A DNA stretch of 64,000 nucleotides from Pedococcus bigeumensis (lineage in GTDB: Bacteria > Actinomycetota > Actinomycetes > Actinomycetales > Dermatophilaceae). The notes beneath the pieces were generated by a model. It saw nothing but the letters and a program-made list of their open reading frames with translations. It was not told where the DNA came from and did not search any database. The DNA is taken from NCBI RefSeq assembly GCF_006438965.1, contig NZ_RCZM01000001.1, positions 931,097 to 995,096 of the forward strand, in the 5' to 3' direction. Position numbers and translations under genes: made by a program. Below, in pieces: positions 1-8,884 of this stretch. Position 1 is the first letter of the stretch, and each line of letters begins with the position of its first letter.

Positions 1-589
1 GTCGCTGACCTGGGAGTCGCAGGCCCTGCTGCGGGCTGCGCCCCTGGCCGGTGACTTCGAGCTCGGGGCGCGCTTCGTCGAGCTGATCGACCCGCTGCGG
101 TGGCCCCAGGAAGGCCTCACCGACCAGCAGGTCCGGGAGATCCGCACCCTCAAGGCCCGGATGGAGGCCGAACGGCTGCCCCGAGGTGCCGACCCCAAGG
201 CCCACTTCAAGCTGGGCAGGGGTGGGCTGTCGGACGTGGAGTGGACCGTGCAGCTGCTCCAGATGTGCCACGCCCACGCCGTGCCCGACCTGCGGACGAC
301 GAGCACCTTGCCGGCGCTGGCCGCCGCCGAGAAGGCGGGGCTGGTCTCCGCCGACCATGCCGCGGCCCTGCGGGACGCATGGTCCTTCGCTTCCCGGCTG
401 CGCAACGCCTCGGTGCTCTACCGCGGCCGGCCGGTCGACAGCGTGCCGTCCGACCTGCGGGTCGCCGACGGGGTGAGCCGCATCCTCGGTGGGGAGCCGG
501 GCAGCGGTGCAGATCTTGCCGAGGCCTACCGCCGAGTGGCCCGTCATGCGCGTACCGTGACGGAGTTCAACTTTTACGGTTCAACCTAG
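1..589 (+). CDS. glnE: Glutamine synthetase adenylyltransferase/deadenylylase, C-terminal part (cut by window edge)
   Basis: Open from the left edge in frame 2 to a TAG stop at 587-589; 195 residues are visible. GlnE transfers AMP to, and removes it from, a tyrosine of glutamine synthetase, tuning nitrogen assimilation in the cytoplasm. The visible part holds the family's late motif LGRGGLSDVEWTVQLLQ followed by the all-helical C-terminal module (LPALAAAEKAGLVS, ASRLRNASVLYRGR, a TVTEFNFYGST end), as expected for the end of the second nucleotidyltransferase half. The start and the N-terminal half lie outside. An MFS gene follows after 17 nt. Identification is firm from the motif; activity cannot be judged from the fragment. 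Confidence 0.9.
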   Translation, partial: SLTWESQALLRAAPLAGDFELGARFVELIDPLRWPQEGLTDQQVREIRTLKARMEAERLPRGADPKAHFKLGRGGLSDVEWTVQLLQMCHAHAVPDLRTTSTLPALAAAEKAGLVSADHAAALRDAWSFASRLRNASVLYRGRPVDSVPSDLRVADGVSRILGGEPGSGADLAEAYRRVARHARTVTEFNFYGST

Positions 590-594
590 GAAGG

Positions 595-600
595 TACGGT
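595..600 (+). promoter_or_regulatory. Candidate leaderless -10 box of the MFS gene
   Basis: TACGGT fits the actinobacterial TAnnnT -10 pattern and ends six bases before the ATG at 607, so a transcript would begin at or next to the start codon. AGGAAGG just upstream (588-594) could instead act as a distant Shine-Dalgarno if transcription comes from glnE. No clear -35 element is seen. Confidence 0.35.
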
Positions 601-606
601 CGGCGC

Positions 607-2034
607 ATGGCCACGGGACGGGACGACTCCATCACAGTCCCCTCGTTCGCCGAGGTGCTTCGCGCCCCGGTGTTCCTGCCGGTCTTCATCGTCGCGACCC
701 TCTCCACCTGGGGCGACTACATCGCCCGCATCACGGTGGCGGCAGTGGTCTTCTCCTGGACCGGTTCGGCGCTCGCCACGGCCGCCACGTTCGCCGTCTC
801 GCTCGTGCCGAGCATCCTCGGCCGCGCGTTGCTCTCGCCCCTGTGCGACCGGGTGGCACCCCGGGTCTGCCTCGTGGCAACCCACCTCGTCCGTGCGGTG
901 CTGGTCGGGGTGCTGATCCTCGTCGTGGCCACGACGCACTCACTCTGGTTGGTGCTGACCCTCGTCGCGGTGCTCGAGTTCGCGGGCGGCCCTGCCGTGA
1001 CTGCGGGCCAGATGCTGCTGACCGACATCTTCCCGGACCGCCGGCTGTATGCGCGGGCGTTCGGCCTCACCACCCTTGCGGCGCAGGTCAACCAGGCGGT
1101 CGGCCTCGCGATCGGTGGCGTGGTGGTGGGCCTGATCGGGGACACCAAGACACTGTTCCTTGACCTGGCCACGTTCGTGGTCGGCGCGGTCATCCTCATC
1201 GTGGTCAAACCGCCGAAGTCCCTGGTGAAGCCGGACGACTCACCGACGGCCAACCTGCTCGGCGAACTGGCCCAGGGCTGGCGCCAGATCCGGTCCAACC
1301 GGGTCCTCACCTACATGCTGTGGCTGTCACTGGCCAGTGCACTGGCCATCGCCGCACCAGAGGCGGTGGCGCTGCCGTACGCCGCCCAGCACAGCCCGTC
1401 GCAGTCCTGGGGCGGCCTGCTCATGGCTGCCCCGATCCTCGGATCCGTCGTCGGGCTGCTGTTCATCGGCAGGCTCCCCGCCGAACGGCAGTCGGCCCTC
1501 GTCATGCGCCTGGCGCTGCTCACACCGCTCCCCCTGCTCGTGACGATCTTCGAACCGCCCCTGGCAGTCGTCTGGACCGCGTGGTTCCTCAGCGGCGCAC
1601 TGCAGAGCTACATGCTTCCGCTGCAGGCCGCATTCACGCTGCTCGTCCCCACCGCCATGCGCGGCCGCGTCTTCGGTCTCGCCGGTGCCCTGTCGGTGGG
1701 CGTCACGGGTGCCTGCTTCCTGGCGGCCGGCTGGGTCTCCGAACACACCACCCCGGCCGCCTCGGTCGGCATCTGCGCGGTCGTGACCCTCGGGGTGCTC
1801 GTGCTCCTCGCGGCGCGCTGGCCCAAGGAGGAGCTGGCCGGCCGTGTCGAGGCCACCTTCACCGGCGAGCAGGCGGGCACTGACCGCGACCACGGGGTCG
1901 GCCGGCCGACCGAGCACGACGGGCTGGGCGACCTGGCCGGCCTGGACGCAGTCGAGGAGCACACCCCGTTGGGTGTCCCTGACACCGGTCGGTCCGGTGG
2001 CATCGGGGACTCGGGCCGGCTTTCCGGAGGCTGA
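607..2034 (+). CDS. MFS transporter
   Basis: A 475-residue polytopic membrane protein of the major facilitator superfamily, probably a drug or small-molecule exporter of the EntS-like MFS_3 type. About ten to twelve hydrophobic segments are spread from residue 17 (VFLPVFIVATLS) to about 400 (GICAVVTLGVLVLLAARW). The loop FPDRRLYARAFGLTTLAAQ and the FLDLATFVVGAV segment are typical of this branch. The last 65 residues are hydrophilic, Gly/Asp/Thr-rich and probably cytoplasmic. ATG 607 is chosen because it begins just before the first membrane segment; upstream in-frame codons overlap glnE and give a non-globular Arg/Pro-rich sequence. Substrate unknown. It precedes the his operon by 43 nt but has no evident link to it. 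Confidence 0.8.
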   Translation: MATGRDDSITVPSFAEVLRAPVFLPVFIVATLSTWGDYIARITVAAVVFSWTGSALATAATFAVSLVPSILGRALLSPLCDRVAPRVCLVATHLVRAVLVGVLILVVATTHSLWLVLTLVAVLEFAGGPAVTAGQMLLTDIFPDRRLYARAFGLTTLAAQVNQAVGLAIGGVVVGLIGDTKTLFLDLATFVVGAVILIVVKPPKSLVKPDDSPTANLLGELAQGWRQIRSNRVLTYMLWLSLASALAIAAPEAVALPYAAQHSPSQSWGGLLMAAPILGSVVGLLFIGRLPAERQSALVMRLALLTPLPLLVTIFEPPLAVVWTAWFLSGALQSYMLPLQAAFTLLVPTAMRGRVFGLAGALSVGVTGACFLAAGWVSEHTTPAASVGICAVVTLGVLVLLAARWPKEELAGRVEATFTGEQAGTDRDHGVGRPTEHDGLGDLAGLDAVEEHTPLGVPDTGRSGGIGDSGRLSGG

Positions 2035-2065
2035 GACCGCGCCGGGGCGCTGCGCAGGTGGCACC

Positions 2066-2071
2066 TAGACT
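2066..2071 (+). promoter_or_regulatory. Leaderless promoter of the histidine operon (-10 TAGACT)
   Basis: TAGACT lies six bases before the ATG of hisD at 2078, and no Shine-Dalgarno precedes that ATG. The expected transcription start is the A of the start codon, so the operon mRNA is probably leaderless. The same TAnnnT-to-start spacing recurs before several other genes in this window. Confidence 0.55.
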
Positions 2072-2077
2072 TCGACC

Positions 2078-3427
2078 ATGCTCTCCACGATCGACCTGCG
2101 CGGGCGGGCGCTGGGTGTCCGCGAGCTGCGGCACCTGCTGCCGCGGGCCGAGTTCGACGTCGCTGCCGCGGTCGAGACGGTGCGCCCGATCTGCGAGGAC
2201 GTCCGCCGCCGGGGGGCCGCCGCGCTGTACGAGCTGGGGGAGCGGTTCGACGGGGTCCGTCCGACGAGGTTGCGAGTGCCCGGAACCGTGCTCGCGTCCG
2301 CCCTGGCGACCCTGGACCCCCAGGTGCGGGCCGCCCTCGACGAGGCCATCCGCCGGGTCCGCATCGTCCACGAGGACCAGCGCCGCAGCACCACCACGAC
2401 CACCGTCGTCCCCGGGGGCGAGGTCAGCGAGCGGTGGATCCCGGTCGACCGGGTCGGCCTCTACGTTCCGGGCGGCCGCGCCGTCTATCCGTCCAGCGTC
2501 GTCATGAACGTCGTACCCGCCCAGATCGCGGGTGTCGGGTCGCTCGCCGTGGCCAGCCCACCCCAGCGCGACAACGTCGGTGAGTTCACCGGCTACCCGC
2601 ACCCGACCGTCCTCGCCGCCTGCGCGCTGCTGGGTGTCGACGAGGTGTATGCCGTGGGCGGCGCCCAGGCCGTGGCTGCCTTCGCCTTCGGCTTCGAGGA
2701 CGTCTCCGACGCAGACGGTGGGACCGCCGTCACCTGTGAGCCGGTCAGCCTCGTCACCGGCCCGGGGAACATCTACGTCGCCGCGGCCAAGCGCTACCTC
2801 AAGGGCGTCATCGGCATCGACTCCGAGGCCGGGCCGACCGAGATCGCGATCCTCGCCGACGACACGGCCGTTGCCGCCCACGTCAGCGCCGACCTCATCT
2901 CGCAGGCCGAGCACGACCCGCAGGCTGCCTCGGTCCTGGTCACCGCCTCGGTCGCCCTGGCCGATGCGGTCCGCGCCGACCTCGAGGACCGGGTCGCCGG
3001 CACGAAGCACTCCGAGCGGGTCCGCGAGGCACTCAGCGGACCCCAGTCGGGAGTGGTCCTCGTCGACGACCTCGAGGCAGGTCTGGCCGTCGTCAACGCC
3101 TACGCCGCCGAGCACCTCGAGATCCAGGTGGCTGATGCCGCAGCCGTCAGCGAACGCGTCCGCAACGCTGGGGCGATCTTCGTGGGCCCGCACTCACCGG
3201 TGAGCCTGGGCGACTACGTCGCCGGCTCCAACCACGTCCTCCCGACTGGCGGCTGCGCCTGTCACAGCAGCGGGCTGGCCGTGCAGTCGTTCCTGCGGGG
3301 GGTGCATGTCGTGAGCTACACCGAGGCCGCCCTCAAGGAGGTCGCCCACCACGTCGTCACGCTCGCGCAGGCCGAGGACCTGCCTGCCCACGGCGAGGCG
3401 GTCCAGGTCCGCTTCGACGGGTCGTGA
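2078..3427 (+). CDS. hisD: Histidinol dehydrogenase
   Basis: Catalyses the last two steps of histidine synthesis, L-histidinol to L-histidine with two NAD+. At 449 residues it has normal family length. Seen in order: the glycine-rich [19 protein letters not shown] region, [14 protein letters not shown], the zinc/substrate segment [10 protein letters not shown] (Gln and His ligands), the catalytic Glu-His pair in [23 protein letters not shown] containing the Asp ligand, and a C-terminal LPAHGEAV with the last conserved His. It is the first gene of the his cluster; hisC begins 7 nt after its stop. The start follows a TAGACT -10 box at leaderless spacing. Confidence 0.97.
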   Translation: MLSTIDLRGRALGVRELRHLLPRAEFDVAAAVETVRPICEDVRRRGAAALYELGERFDGVRPTRLRVPGTVLASALATLDPQVRAALDEAIRRVRIVHEDQRRSTTTTTVVPGGEVSERWIPVDRVGLYVPGGRAVYPSSVVMNVVPAQIAGVGSLAVASPPQRDNVGEFTGYPHPTVLAACALLGVDEVYAVGGAQAVAAFAFGFEDVSDADGGTAVTCEPVSLVTGPGNIYVAAAKRYLKGVIGIDSEAGPTEIAILADDTAVAAHVSADLISQAEHDPQAASVLVTASVALADAVRADLEDRVAGTKHSERVREALSGPQSGVVLVDDLEAGLAVVNAYAAEHLEIQVADAAAVSERVRNAGAIFVGPHSPVSLGDYVAGSNHVLPTGGCACHSSGLAVQSFLRGVHVVSYTEAALKEVAHHVVTLAQAEDLPAHGEAVQVRFDGS

Positions 3428-3434
3428 CGGGCCG

Positions 3435-4568
3435 ATGACCGAGCTCGACCACGGCTCCATCGAGGGCCTGCTCCGGGAAGACCTGCGAGGTGGCACCCCC
3501 TACGGCGCACCGCAGCTGGATGTGCCCGTGCGGCTCAACACCAACGAGAGCTCCTACCCGGTCCCGCCGTCGGTGGTGGCCGAGATCACCGAGTCGGTGG
3601 CCGAGGTGGCCGCCGGCCTGAACCGGTACCCCGACCGGGAGTTCACCGACCTGCGGACTGCGCTCGCGGCATACCTCTCGTCGTCGGGGACATCCGTGGA
3701 CCTGGCCCAGGTGTGGGCCGGCAACGGCTCCAACGAGGTGCTCCAGCACGTCGTGCTGGCGTTCGGCGGGCCGGGGCGCACCGCGCTCGGGTTCACCCCC
3801 GCCTACTCGATGCACCCGATCATCAGCGCGTCGGTCGGCACGGCCTGGGTCGACGGGCTGCGCGGCCAGGGTGGGTCGCCCTTCGACCTGACGGTGGAGT
3901 CCGCGGTGGCGCAGGTGCGCGAGCACGACCCCCACGTCGTGTTCCTCTGCTCGCCCAACAACCCGACCGGCACCGCCCTGGGTCTCGATGTCGTCGAAGC
4001 CGTGTATGCCGCGGCGGAGCGGGCCGTCGTCGTCGTCGACGAGGCCTATGCGGAGTTCGCCCGCCCCGGCACCGCCAGCGCCCTGACCCTGCTGGAGGGG
4101 CGCCCCAGGCTCGTCGTCACCCGAACGATGAGCAAGGCGTTCGCCTTCGCGGGTGGGCGGCTGGGCTACCTCGCCGCCGACCCGGCCTTCGTCGACGCGC
4201 TGCGCCTGGTCCGGCTGCCCTACCACCTGTCTGCTCCCACCCAGGCGATCGCGCTGGCCGCGCTCAGGCACGCGCCGGAGATGCTCGGCACCGTCGAGGC
4301 GATCAAGGAGCAGCGGGACCGGATGGTGACCGGTCTGGCCGAGCTCGGCCTCGAGCCGGTGGCCAGCGACGCCAACTTCGTCCTCTTCGGTGGCCTCGCG
4401 GATGCCGCCCAGACGTGGCGCGAGCTGCTGGACCGGGGAGTACTCGTCCGCGACGTCGGCATACCCCACTATCTTCGTGTCACGGCCGGGACCCCGGACG
4501 AGACTGGTGCGTTCCTCGCCGCGATGGCGCAGATCGCCCGACCTGAGCAGGACAGGAGCGCGCCGTGA
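3435..4568 (+). CDS. hisC: Histidinol-phosphate aminotransferase
   Basis: PLP-dependent class II aminotransferase (377 residues) making L-histidinol phosphate from imidazole-acetol phosphate and glutamate. The N-terminal [12 protein letters not shown] and LNRYPD motifs, the substrate/PLP segment [12 protein letters not shown], the [10 protein letters not shown] Asp-Tyr motif and the Schiff-base lysine in [17 protein letters not shown] are all present. Some paralogues use aromatic amino acids, but the his-operon position supports the histidine role. The ATG start gives the usual N-terminus. Its TGA stop overlaps the GTG start of hisB (GTGA, 4565-4568), suggesting translational coupling. Confidence 0.96.
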   Translation: MTELDHGSIEGLLREDLRGGTPYGAPQLDVPVRLNTNESSYPVPPSVVAEITESVAEVAAGLNRYPDREFTDLRTALAAYLSSSGTSVDLAQVWAGNGSNEVLQHVVLAFGGPGRTALGFTPAYSMHPIISASVGTAWVDGLRGQGGSPFDLTVESAVAQVREHDPHVVFLCSPNNPTGTALGLDVVEAVYAAAERAVVVVDEAYAEFARPGTASALTLLEGRPRLVVTRTMSKAFAFAGGRLGYLAADPAFVDALRLVRLPYHLSAPTQAIALAALRHAPEMLGTVEAIKEQRDRMVTGLAELGLEPVASDANFVLFGGLADAAQTWRELLDRGVLVRDVGIPHYLRVTAGTPDETGAFLAAMAQIARPEQDRSAP

Positions 4569-4609
4569 CGCAGGAGACCGGGACGCAGGAGACCGTGGCG
4601 CAGGAGACG
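4565..4609 (+). repeat. Three 15-bp tandem repeats at the 5' end of hisB
   Basis: Three consecutive units starting GTGACGCAGGAGACC, GGGACGCAGGAGACC and GTGGCGCAGGAGACG. Each carries an AGGAG, so the array supplies SD-like sites as well as the peptide [15 protein letters not shown]. Expansion or contraction by one unit would keep the frame. Confidence 0.8.
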
Positions 4610-5221
4610 CAGCTCGGTGACCGCACGGCGTCGCTGAGCCGCTCGACGTCGGAGTCCAGTGTCGAGCTCGAGCTCAACCTCGACGGCACCGGCCAGTCAG
4701 ACATCTCCACGGGGGTGCGGTTCTACGACCACATGCTCGCCTCGCTGGCCAAGCACTCGCTCATCGACCTGCGCATCAAGGCGACCGGCGACGTGGACGT
4801 CGACGCGCACCACACCGTCGAGGACGTCGCGATCGTGCTCGGTGACGCCCTGCGCGAGGCGCTCGGCGACAAGCGCAGCATCTCCCGGTTCGGCGACGCC
4901 ACCGTCCCACTCGACGAGGCGCTGGTTCAGGCGGTCGTCGACGTGGCCGGGCGTCCCTATGTCGTCCACACGGGCGAGCCCGAGGGCCAGGCCTACGTCG
5001 TGATCGGCGGCAACTACGTCGGCTCGCTGACCCGGCACGTCTGGGAGTCGTTCGCTGGCCGGGCCGGGATCGCGCTGCACGTGCGCGTGCTGTCCGGCCG
5101 CGACCCGCACCACATCGTCGAGGCCCAGTTCAAGGCGGTGGCCCGGGCCCTGCGCGCTGCGGTCGCGCGCGACCCCCGGGTCAGCGGCATACCCAGCGCG
5201 AAGGGCAGCCTCTCCACGTGA
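4565..5221 (+). CDS. hisB: Imidazoleglycerol-phosphate dehydratase
   Basis: Monofunctional IGP dehydratase (218 residues), which removes water from imidazole-glycerol phosphate using manganese. Two metal-binding HHxxED/HHxxE blocks are visible: [16 protein letters not shown] near the middle and [16 protein letters not shown] near the C-terminus, plus [16 protein letters not shown]. The first ~17 residues are an extra, repeat-derived tail ([15 protein letters not shown]) encoded by three 15-bp tandem copies, so the mature start could also be the GTG at 4595. The GTG at 4565 is preferred because it overlaps the hisC stop and has CAGGAG upstream. Stop overlaps the next gene by 4 nt. Confidence 0.95.
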   Translation: MTQETGTQETVAQETQLGDRTASLSRSTSESSVELELNLDGTGQSDISTGVRFYDHMLASLAKHSLIDLRIKATGDVDVDAHHTVEDVAIVLGDALREALGDKRSISRFGDATVPLDEALVQAVVDVAGRPYVVHTGEPEGQAYVVIGGNYVGSLTRHVWESFAGRAGIALHVRVLSGRDPHHIVEAQFKAVARALRAAVARDPRVSGIPSAKGSLST

Positions 5222-5844
5222 GCGTCCCGTGGCAGCCCGCGCGGGAGGCGCGCGGACTGCTCCTGGTGAGCGGCGGCACCGGTCCAGTGTCGGCTTGGCT
5301 GCGTCGAGGGCTGGTGGCCTGCCAGGTCGTCCCGCTGGGGGACTGGACCGCGGTGCTGCCCACCGAGCGCCACTCCCGGGCCGAACCCCCTTACGACGAG
5401 GCGGTCGCCGTGCTCGCGGCGCGGCCGGTGCCCCGCCGGATGCGGGGCGCCCTTGGGTTCTTCACCGTGGACGGTCGGGCCGTGGTGACTGCCCAGGCAC
5501 CTGGCTGGCGCGGTGTGGTCCGGTGGCTGGTGTGGGAGCCGGGCGTCGGTGTGGTGCGCGCGCCGAACCTCGAGCTGGCCCGGCCGTCCGACCTGGTGTC
5601 CGCGGCCGGTAGGACCGGAGACGAGCGGGCCGTGACGCAGATCGTGGTCGAACGCAACGGCACCGCCGACCGGGTCATCACCGACCTCCTGTCCGTGCTG
5701 CGACTGCCCGGCTCGGAGCTGGTCGGTCCAGAGGTCGGACTGCGCGGCCAAGTGGTTGCCCCCACCGCCCAGGCGGTCGCCCGTTTCGACGCGCGGATGG
5801 CCGAACAGGCCCGGCACCGCTCCGAACTCGAGGAGAACTCATGA
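5218..5844 (+). CDS. Conserved protein of the histidine operon, function unknown
   Basis: A 208-residue soluble protein between hisB and hisH, overlapping both by 4 nt (GTGA at 5218 and ATGA at 5841), so it is co-translated with the pathway. No signal peptide or membrane segment. It opens with a hydrophobic [16 protein letters not shown] strand-turn, contains many Trp/Val-rich strands ([18 protein letters not shown]) and ends in a charged helix ([21 protein letters not shown]). I recognise no catalytic motif. The tight embedding suggests a pathway-linked role such as a regulator or partner of HisB/HisH, but this is only inferred from position. Codon use matches its neighbours. Confidence 0.75.
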   Translation: MSVPWQPAREARGLLLVSGGTGPVSAWLRRGLVACQVVPLGDWTAVLPTERHSRAEPPYDEAVAVLAARPVPRRMRGALGFFTVDGRAVVTAQAPGWRGVVRWLVWEPGVGVVRAPNLELARPSDLVSAAGRTGDERAVTQIVVERNGTADRVITDLLSVLRLPGSELVGPEVGLRGQVVAPTAQAVARFDARMAEQARHRSELEENS

Positions 5845-6479
5845 GCTTGGTGGTCGTATTCGACTACGGCAGCGGCAACGTCCGGTCGGCGGTGCGTGCC
5901 CTCGAGCACGTGGGCGCCGACGTGGAGCTGACCGGTGACCGAGCGGCTGCGCTGGCTGCGGACGGGCTGTTCGTCCCCGGGGTCGGCAACTTCCACGCCT
6001 GCATGGCCGGACTGCGTGCCGCGGACGGTCCCGCTGTCATCGACCTGCGCCTGTCCGGAGGGCGCCCGGTGCTCGGTGTCTGCGTGGGCATGCAGGTCCT
6101 CTTCGACGGGTCGGACGAACCCAGCGGCGCCCCACAGGACGGCCTGGGCGAGTGGCCCGGGTCGGTGTCGCGACTGCAGGCCGACGTGGTGCCGCACATG
6201 GGCTGGTCCGACGTGGCCGTCGCGGCTGGGAGCCGGCTCTTCGCCGGCGTCGAGTCCGAGCGCTTCTATTTCGTCCACTCGTATGCCGTGCAGTCCTGGA
6301 CGCTGGAGCACCCCACTGGCGCCTTCGCCGCAGTGGCCCCCAGGGTCACCTGGGCGGACCACGGTGGACCGTTCGTCGCGGCCGTCGAGAACGGTCCGCT
6401 CGCCGCGACCCAGTTCCACCCGGAGAAGTCCGGGGATGCCGGTCTGTCCCTCCTCGAGAACTGGGTGAAGTCACTGTGA
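5841..6479 (+). CDS. hisH: Imidazole glycerol phosphate synthase, glutaminase subunit
   Basis: Class I glutamine amidotransferase (212 residues) supplying ammonia to HisF to make IGP and AICAR. The N-terminus [18 protein letters not shown], the nucleophile elbow [11 protein letters not shown] with the catalytic Cys, PHMGWSDV, and the His/Glu of [12 protein letters not shown] complete the triad. The partner hisF is not in this window, so it must be encoded elsewhere. Start ATG overlaps the upstream stop (ATGA); its own stop overlaps the next GTG (6476). Confidence 0.96.
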   Translation: MSLVVVFDYGSGNVRSAVRALEHVGADVELTGDRAAALAADGLFVPGVGNFHACMAGLRAADGPAVIDLRLSGGRPVLGVCVGMQVLFDGSDEPSGAPQDGLGEWPGSVSRLQADVVPHMGWSDVAVAAGSRLFAGVESERFYFVHSYAVQSWTLEHPTGAFAAVAPRVTWADHGGPFVAAVENGPLAATQFHPEKSGDAGLSLLENWVKSL

Positions 6480-6973
6480 GCGCAACGAAGAAGACCGCCA
6501 AGACCCAGAGGACGACACGCAAGGCGACGACACGCAAGGCGAGCACCGCACGTCGCAGCACGACGGGTCGCCGCACCACGCGCCGGACGACGACCCGCCG
6601 GACCATCACGCGACGGGCCCAGCCCAAGGTCGCCACGACGATCGGTGCCGGCCTGGCGACCCTGGCGGTCGCGGCCTTCGCCGGGGCCTCGTGGCCGGTG
6701 CGGATCGCGCTGGTCCTGGCTGCTCTCGTGCTGGTCGGCGGCTACCTGCTCGTGCAGGGTCGCCGACACGACGCCGCCGAGGCAGCCACCGCGCCCACCG
6801 CGCCCCCCGCGCCCACCGCGGTTGCGGACCTGTCGGCCGACGGCGTCGCGCCGCCCGACACCAGCGGTCAGTCCTCCGCTGCGCCGCAACGCCCAGCCGC
6901 ACCGCCTACCGACACCGCACCGCATACCGACGGCGCGCCGCCGGCCGAACCCCGACCCGAGGACCCCGCATGA
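6476..6973 (+). CDS. Small membrane protein with basic N-tail and Ala/Pro-rich C-tail, in his operon
   Basis: 165 residues, starting at a GTG that overlaps the hisH stop. Three parts: residues 1-47 are almost entirely Lys, Arg and Thr ([19 protein letters not shown] style, histone-tail-like); residues ~50-95 are hydrophobic and could form two membrane helices ([20 protein letters not shown] and [17 protein letters not shown]); residues ~97-165 are Ala/Pro/Thr-rich and disordered. No family recognised. Its stop overlaps hisA (ATGA). The basic N-tail would face the cytoplasm and could bind nucleic acid or ribosomes, which is speculation. It separates hisH from hisA but has no evident enzymatic feature. 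Confidence 0.7.
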   Translation: MSATKKTAKTQRTTRKATTRKASTARRSTTGRRTTRRTTTRRTITRRAQPKVATTIGAGLATLAVAAFAGASWPVRIALVLAALVLVGGYLLVQGRRHDAAEAATAPTAPPAPTAVADLSADGVAPPDTSGQSSAAPQRPAAPPTDTAPHTDGAPPAEPRPEDPA

Positions 6974-7707
6974 ACGACGCACCGCGTCTCGAGCTCCTGC
7001 CCGCCGTCGACGTCCAGGGCGGTCGCGCCGTCCAGCTCGTCCAGGGGGTGGCCGGCAGCGGGGGCGAGTTCGGCGACCCGTGGGAGGCGGCCCTGGCCTG
7101 GCAGGAGCAGGGCGCCGAGTGGCTGCACCTGGTCGACCTCGATGCCGCCTTCGGGCGCGGCTCCAACCGCGAGCTGCTGGCGGGCATCGTCGGACGGCTG
7201 GACATCAAGGTCGAGATGAGCGGCGGGATCCGTGACGCCGAGTCGCTCGAGGCCGCCCTGGCCACCGGGTGCCGAAGGGTCAACCTCGGCACGGCTGCCC
7301 TGGAGGACCCGCAGTGGACGGCGCAGGCGATCGCAGAGCACGGCGACCGGGTGGCCGTGGGCCTCGACGTCCGTGGCACGACGCTGGCGGCCCGTGGCTG
7401 GACCAAGGACGGCGGCGACCTCTGGGAGACGTTGGCGCGCCTCGATGACGAGGGGTGCGCCCGCTACGTCGTCACGGACGTCAACAAGGACGGGATGCTC
7501 AAGGGCCCGAACCTCGACCTGCTCCGCGACGTGTGCGCGCGCACCGACCGTCCCGTCGTCGCGTCCGGCGGGGTGTCGACGCTCGAGGACATCGACGCCA
7601 TCCGAGGGCTGGTCCCGGCCGGCGTCGAAGGTGCCATCGTCGGGTCGGCGCTCTACCGCGGGGCGTTCACCCTGCCCGACGCACTCGACGTCGCGGGCCG
7701 CCCGTGA
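6970..7707 (+). CDS. hisA: Phosphoribosyl isomerase (HisA; actinobacterial PriA type)
   Basis: (beta-alpha)8-barrel isomerase of 245 residues converting ProFAR to PRFAR. The first-strand Asp ([18 protein letters not shown]), [10 protein letters not shown], the phosphate loops VEMSGGIRD and [12 protein letters not shown], and the second catalytic Asp in [15 protein letters not shown] are present. In actinobacteria this enzyme (PriA) commonly also serves as TrpF in tryptophan synthesis; whether that applies here depends on the absence of a separate trpF, which cannot be seen. ATG start overlaps the preceding stop; the following gene's GTG overlaps its stop. Confidence 0.93.
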   Translation: MNDAPRLELLPAVDVQGGRAVQLVQGVAGSGGEFGDPWEAALAWQEQGAEWLHLVDLDAAFGRGSNRELLAGIVGRLDIKVEMSGGIRDAESLEAALATGCRRVNLGTAALEDPQWTAQAIAEHGDRVAVGLDVRGTTLAARGWTKDGGDLWETLARLDDEGCARYVVTDVNKDGMLKGPNLDLLRDVCARTDRPVVASGGVSTLEDIDAIRGLVPAGVEGAIVGSALYRGAFTLPDALDVAGRP

Positions 7708-8423
7708 CCTCCCACGACTCCGCGGGGGTCCCGTTCGGCGGGCGTGAGCTGAGCAGCACCGGCTTCGACGGCGACACCGGTGCTGCCGACCCGGCCCTGG
7801 TGGCCGCGCTCGCGGACCCGCTCGACGAGGTCGCCCTGATGGCCGCCGCCTCGGCCGCCCGATTGCTCGTGCCGATCGTCGCCGAGCCCGTCTCGCTCGA
7901 CGAGTCGGGCGAGCACGCCGTCGAGAAGCAGACCGACATGGCAGCCATCACCCTGGTCGCACCCGACGGCACCCGCGCCCTGCCCGTGTTCTCCTCGATG
8001 GCAGCCATCAGCGCCTGGGACCCCCAGGCCAGGCCGGTGCCCGTGACCGCCGCGCGGGCCGCACAGGCTGCGGTCAGCGAGCGGTGCGACGTGATGGTGC
8101 TCGACCTGGCCGGACCGCTCACGGTGGCGCTCCGGCCCAGCATGGTCTGGGCGCTGGCCCAACAGCGCGACTGGCTGCCGGCCCACGACGACGAGACGGT
8201 CCGTCGAGCGGTGGCGACAGCGGTACGCGAGCAGGAGGCCGTGCTCTCCCACGAGATCGGCCCCGGCGCCGCGGGGGAGGGTGTGCTGCGGGTGACCCTG
8301 CGACTGGTTCCCGGGCTGGACACGGCCACCGTGCAGGCAGTGGCCACGGCGGTCGGCGAACGGCTCGCCACCGACGGCGAGATCCGCGCCCGGATCGACG
8401 GGCTCGCGTTCTCGATCTCGTGA
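7704..8423 (+). CDS. SseB family protein
   Basis: 239 residues, GTG start overlapping the hisA stop. The core resembles the SseB N-terminal domain often found next to his genes in actinobacteria: [38 protein letters not shown] and [11 protein letters not shown] give the alternating strand/helix pattern. Secreted effectors share the name, but here it is a cytoplasmic housekeeping-type protein of unknown biochemical role. It is the last gene of the his operon; the next gene is convergent, 12 nt away. Confidence 0.75.
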   Translation: MTSHDSAGVPFGGRELSSTGFDGDTGAADPALVAALADPLDEVALMAAASAARLLVPIVAEPVSLDESGEHAVEKQTDMAAITLVAPDGTRALPVFSSMAAISAWDPQARPVPVTAARAAQAAVSERCDVMVLDLAGPLTVALRPSMVWALAQQRDWLPAHDDETVRRAVATAVREQEAVLSHEIGPGAAGEGVLRVTLRLVPGLDTATVQAVATAVGERLATDGEIRARIDGLAFSIS

Positions 8424-8435
8424 CCCCGCCGCCGG

Positions 8436-8765
8436 TCAGGCGTGTGGCGGCGCGAGCTCCGTGACGCCCACGACGGCATCCACCGGGAGGGCGGCATACA
8501 GGTGCGGGAAGGTCTCGCCCGTCTCGGGGTTGCCGACCTCGTCCACCGGCGGCTCAGCGAGCCGGGCCGGGTCGATCTCGAGCAACAGCAACGGCCCCGG
8601 GTGGTCGGCATAGAACGAGCGCCGCACCACGGGCCACTGCTCGGCGGACGAGCAGTGGATGAAGCCTTCCTGCGCCATCGTCCGGCCCCGCGTCGACTCC
8701 GCGTAGTGGCCGGTCAGGCTGGCCCGTTCCCAGTGCTCCGGCTCGGCAAGGTGGTAGATCGTCAC
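8436..8765 (-). CDS. DUF952 family protein
   Basis: 109 residues on the minus strand. The family hallmarks are visible: an N-terminal IYHLAEPEHWERA, GFIHCSSAEQWPVV (the FIHCS block), LLLLEIDPARL and the ETFPHLYAALPVDAVVGV strand. DUF952 proteins are small cytoplasmic proteins of unknown activity; the His/Cys/Ser cluster suggests an active pocket, resembling a glutathione-S-transferase-like fold in some annotations. It converges with the his operon; a 7-bp G+C inverted repeat (CGCCGCC/GGCGGCG) just inside its 3' end could terminate both transcripts. Confidence 0.85.
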   Translation of the reverse strand: MTIYHLAEPEHWERASLTGHYAESTRGRTMAQEGFIHCSSAEQWPVVRRSFYADHPGPLLLLEIDPARLAEPPVDEVGNPETGETFPHLYAALPVDAVVGVTELAPPHA

Positions 8766-8884
8766 CTCCGCAACCTAGCGCCCGCCACCAGCTGCGCGGG
8801 TATGCCGGGTGCCTCCTGCCACCCGCGGGTGACAGGAGCAAAAACGGTTTGGCCACTGTCGGTGCGGGCTGTCACAGTGGGTGG

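Noticed and set aside
8849-8884. TTG 8849 as start of the second MFS gene
   Set aside because: AGGAG is upstream, so it stays possible, but GTG 8885 has leaderless promoter geometry and starts nearer the first membrane helix.
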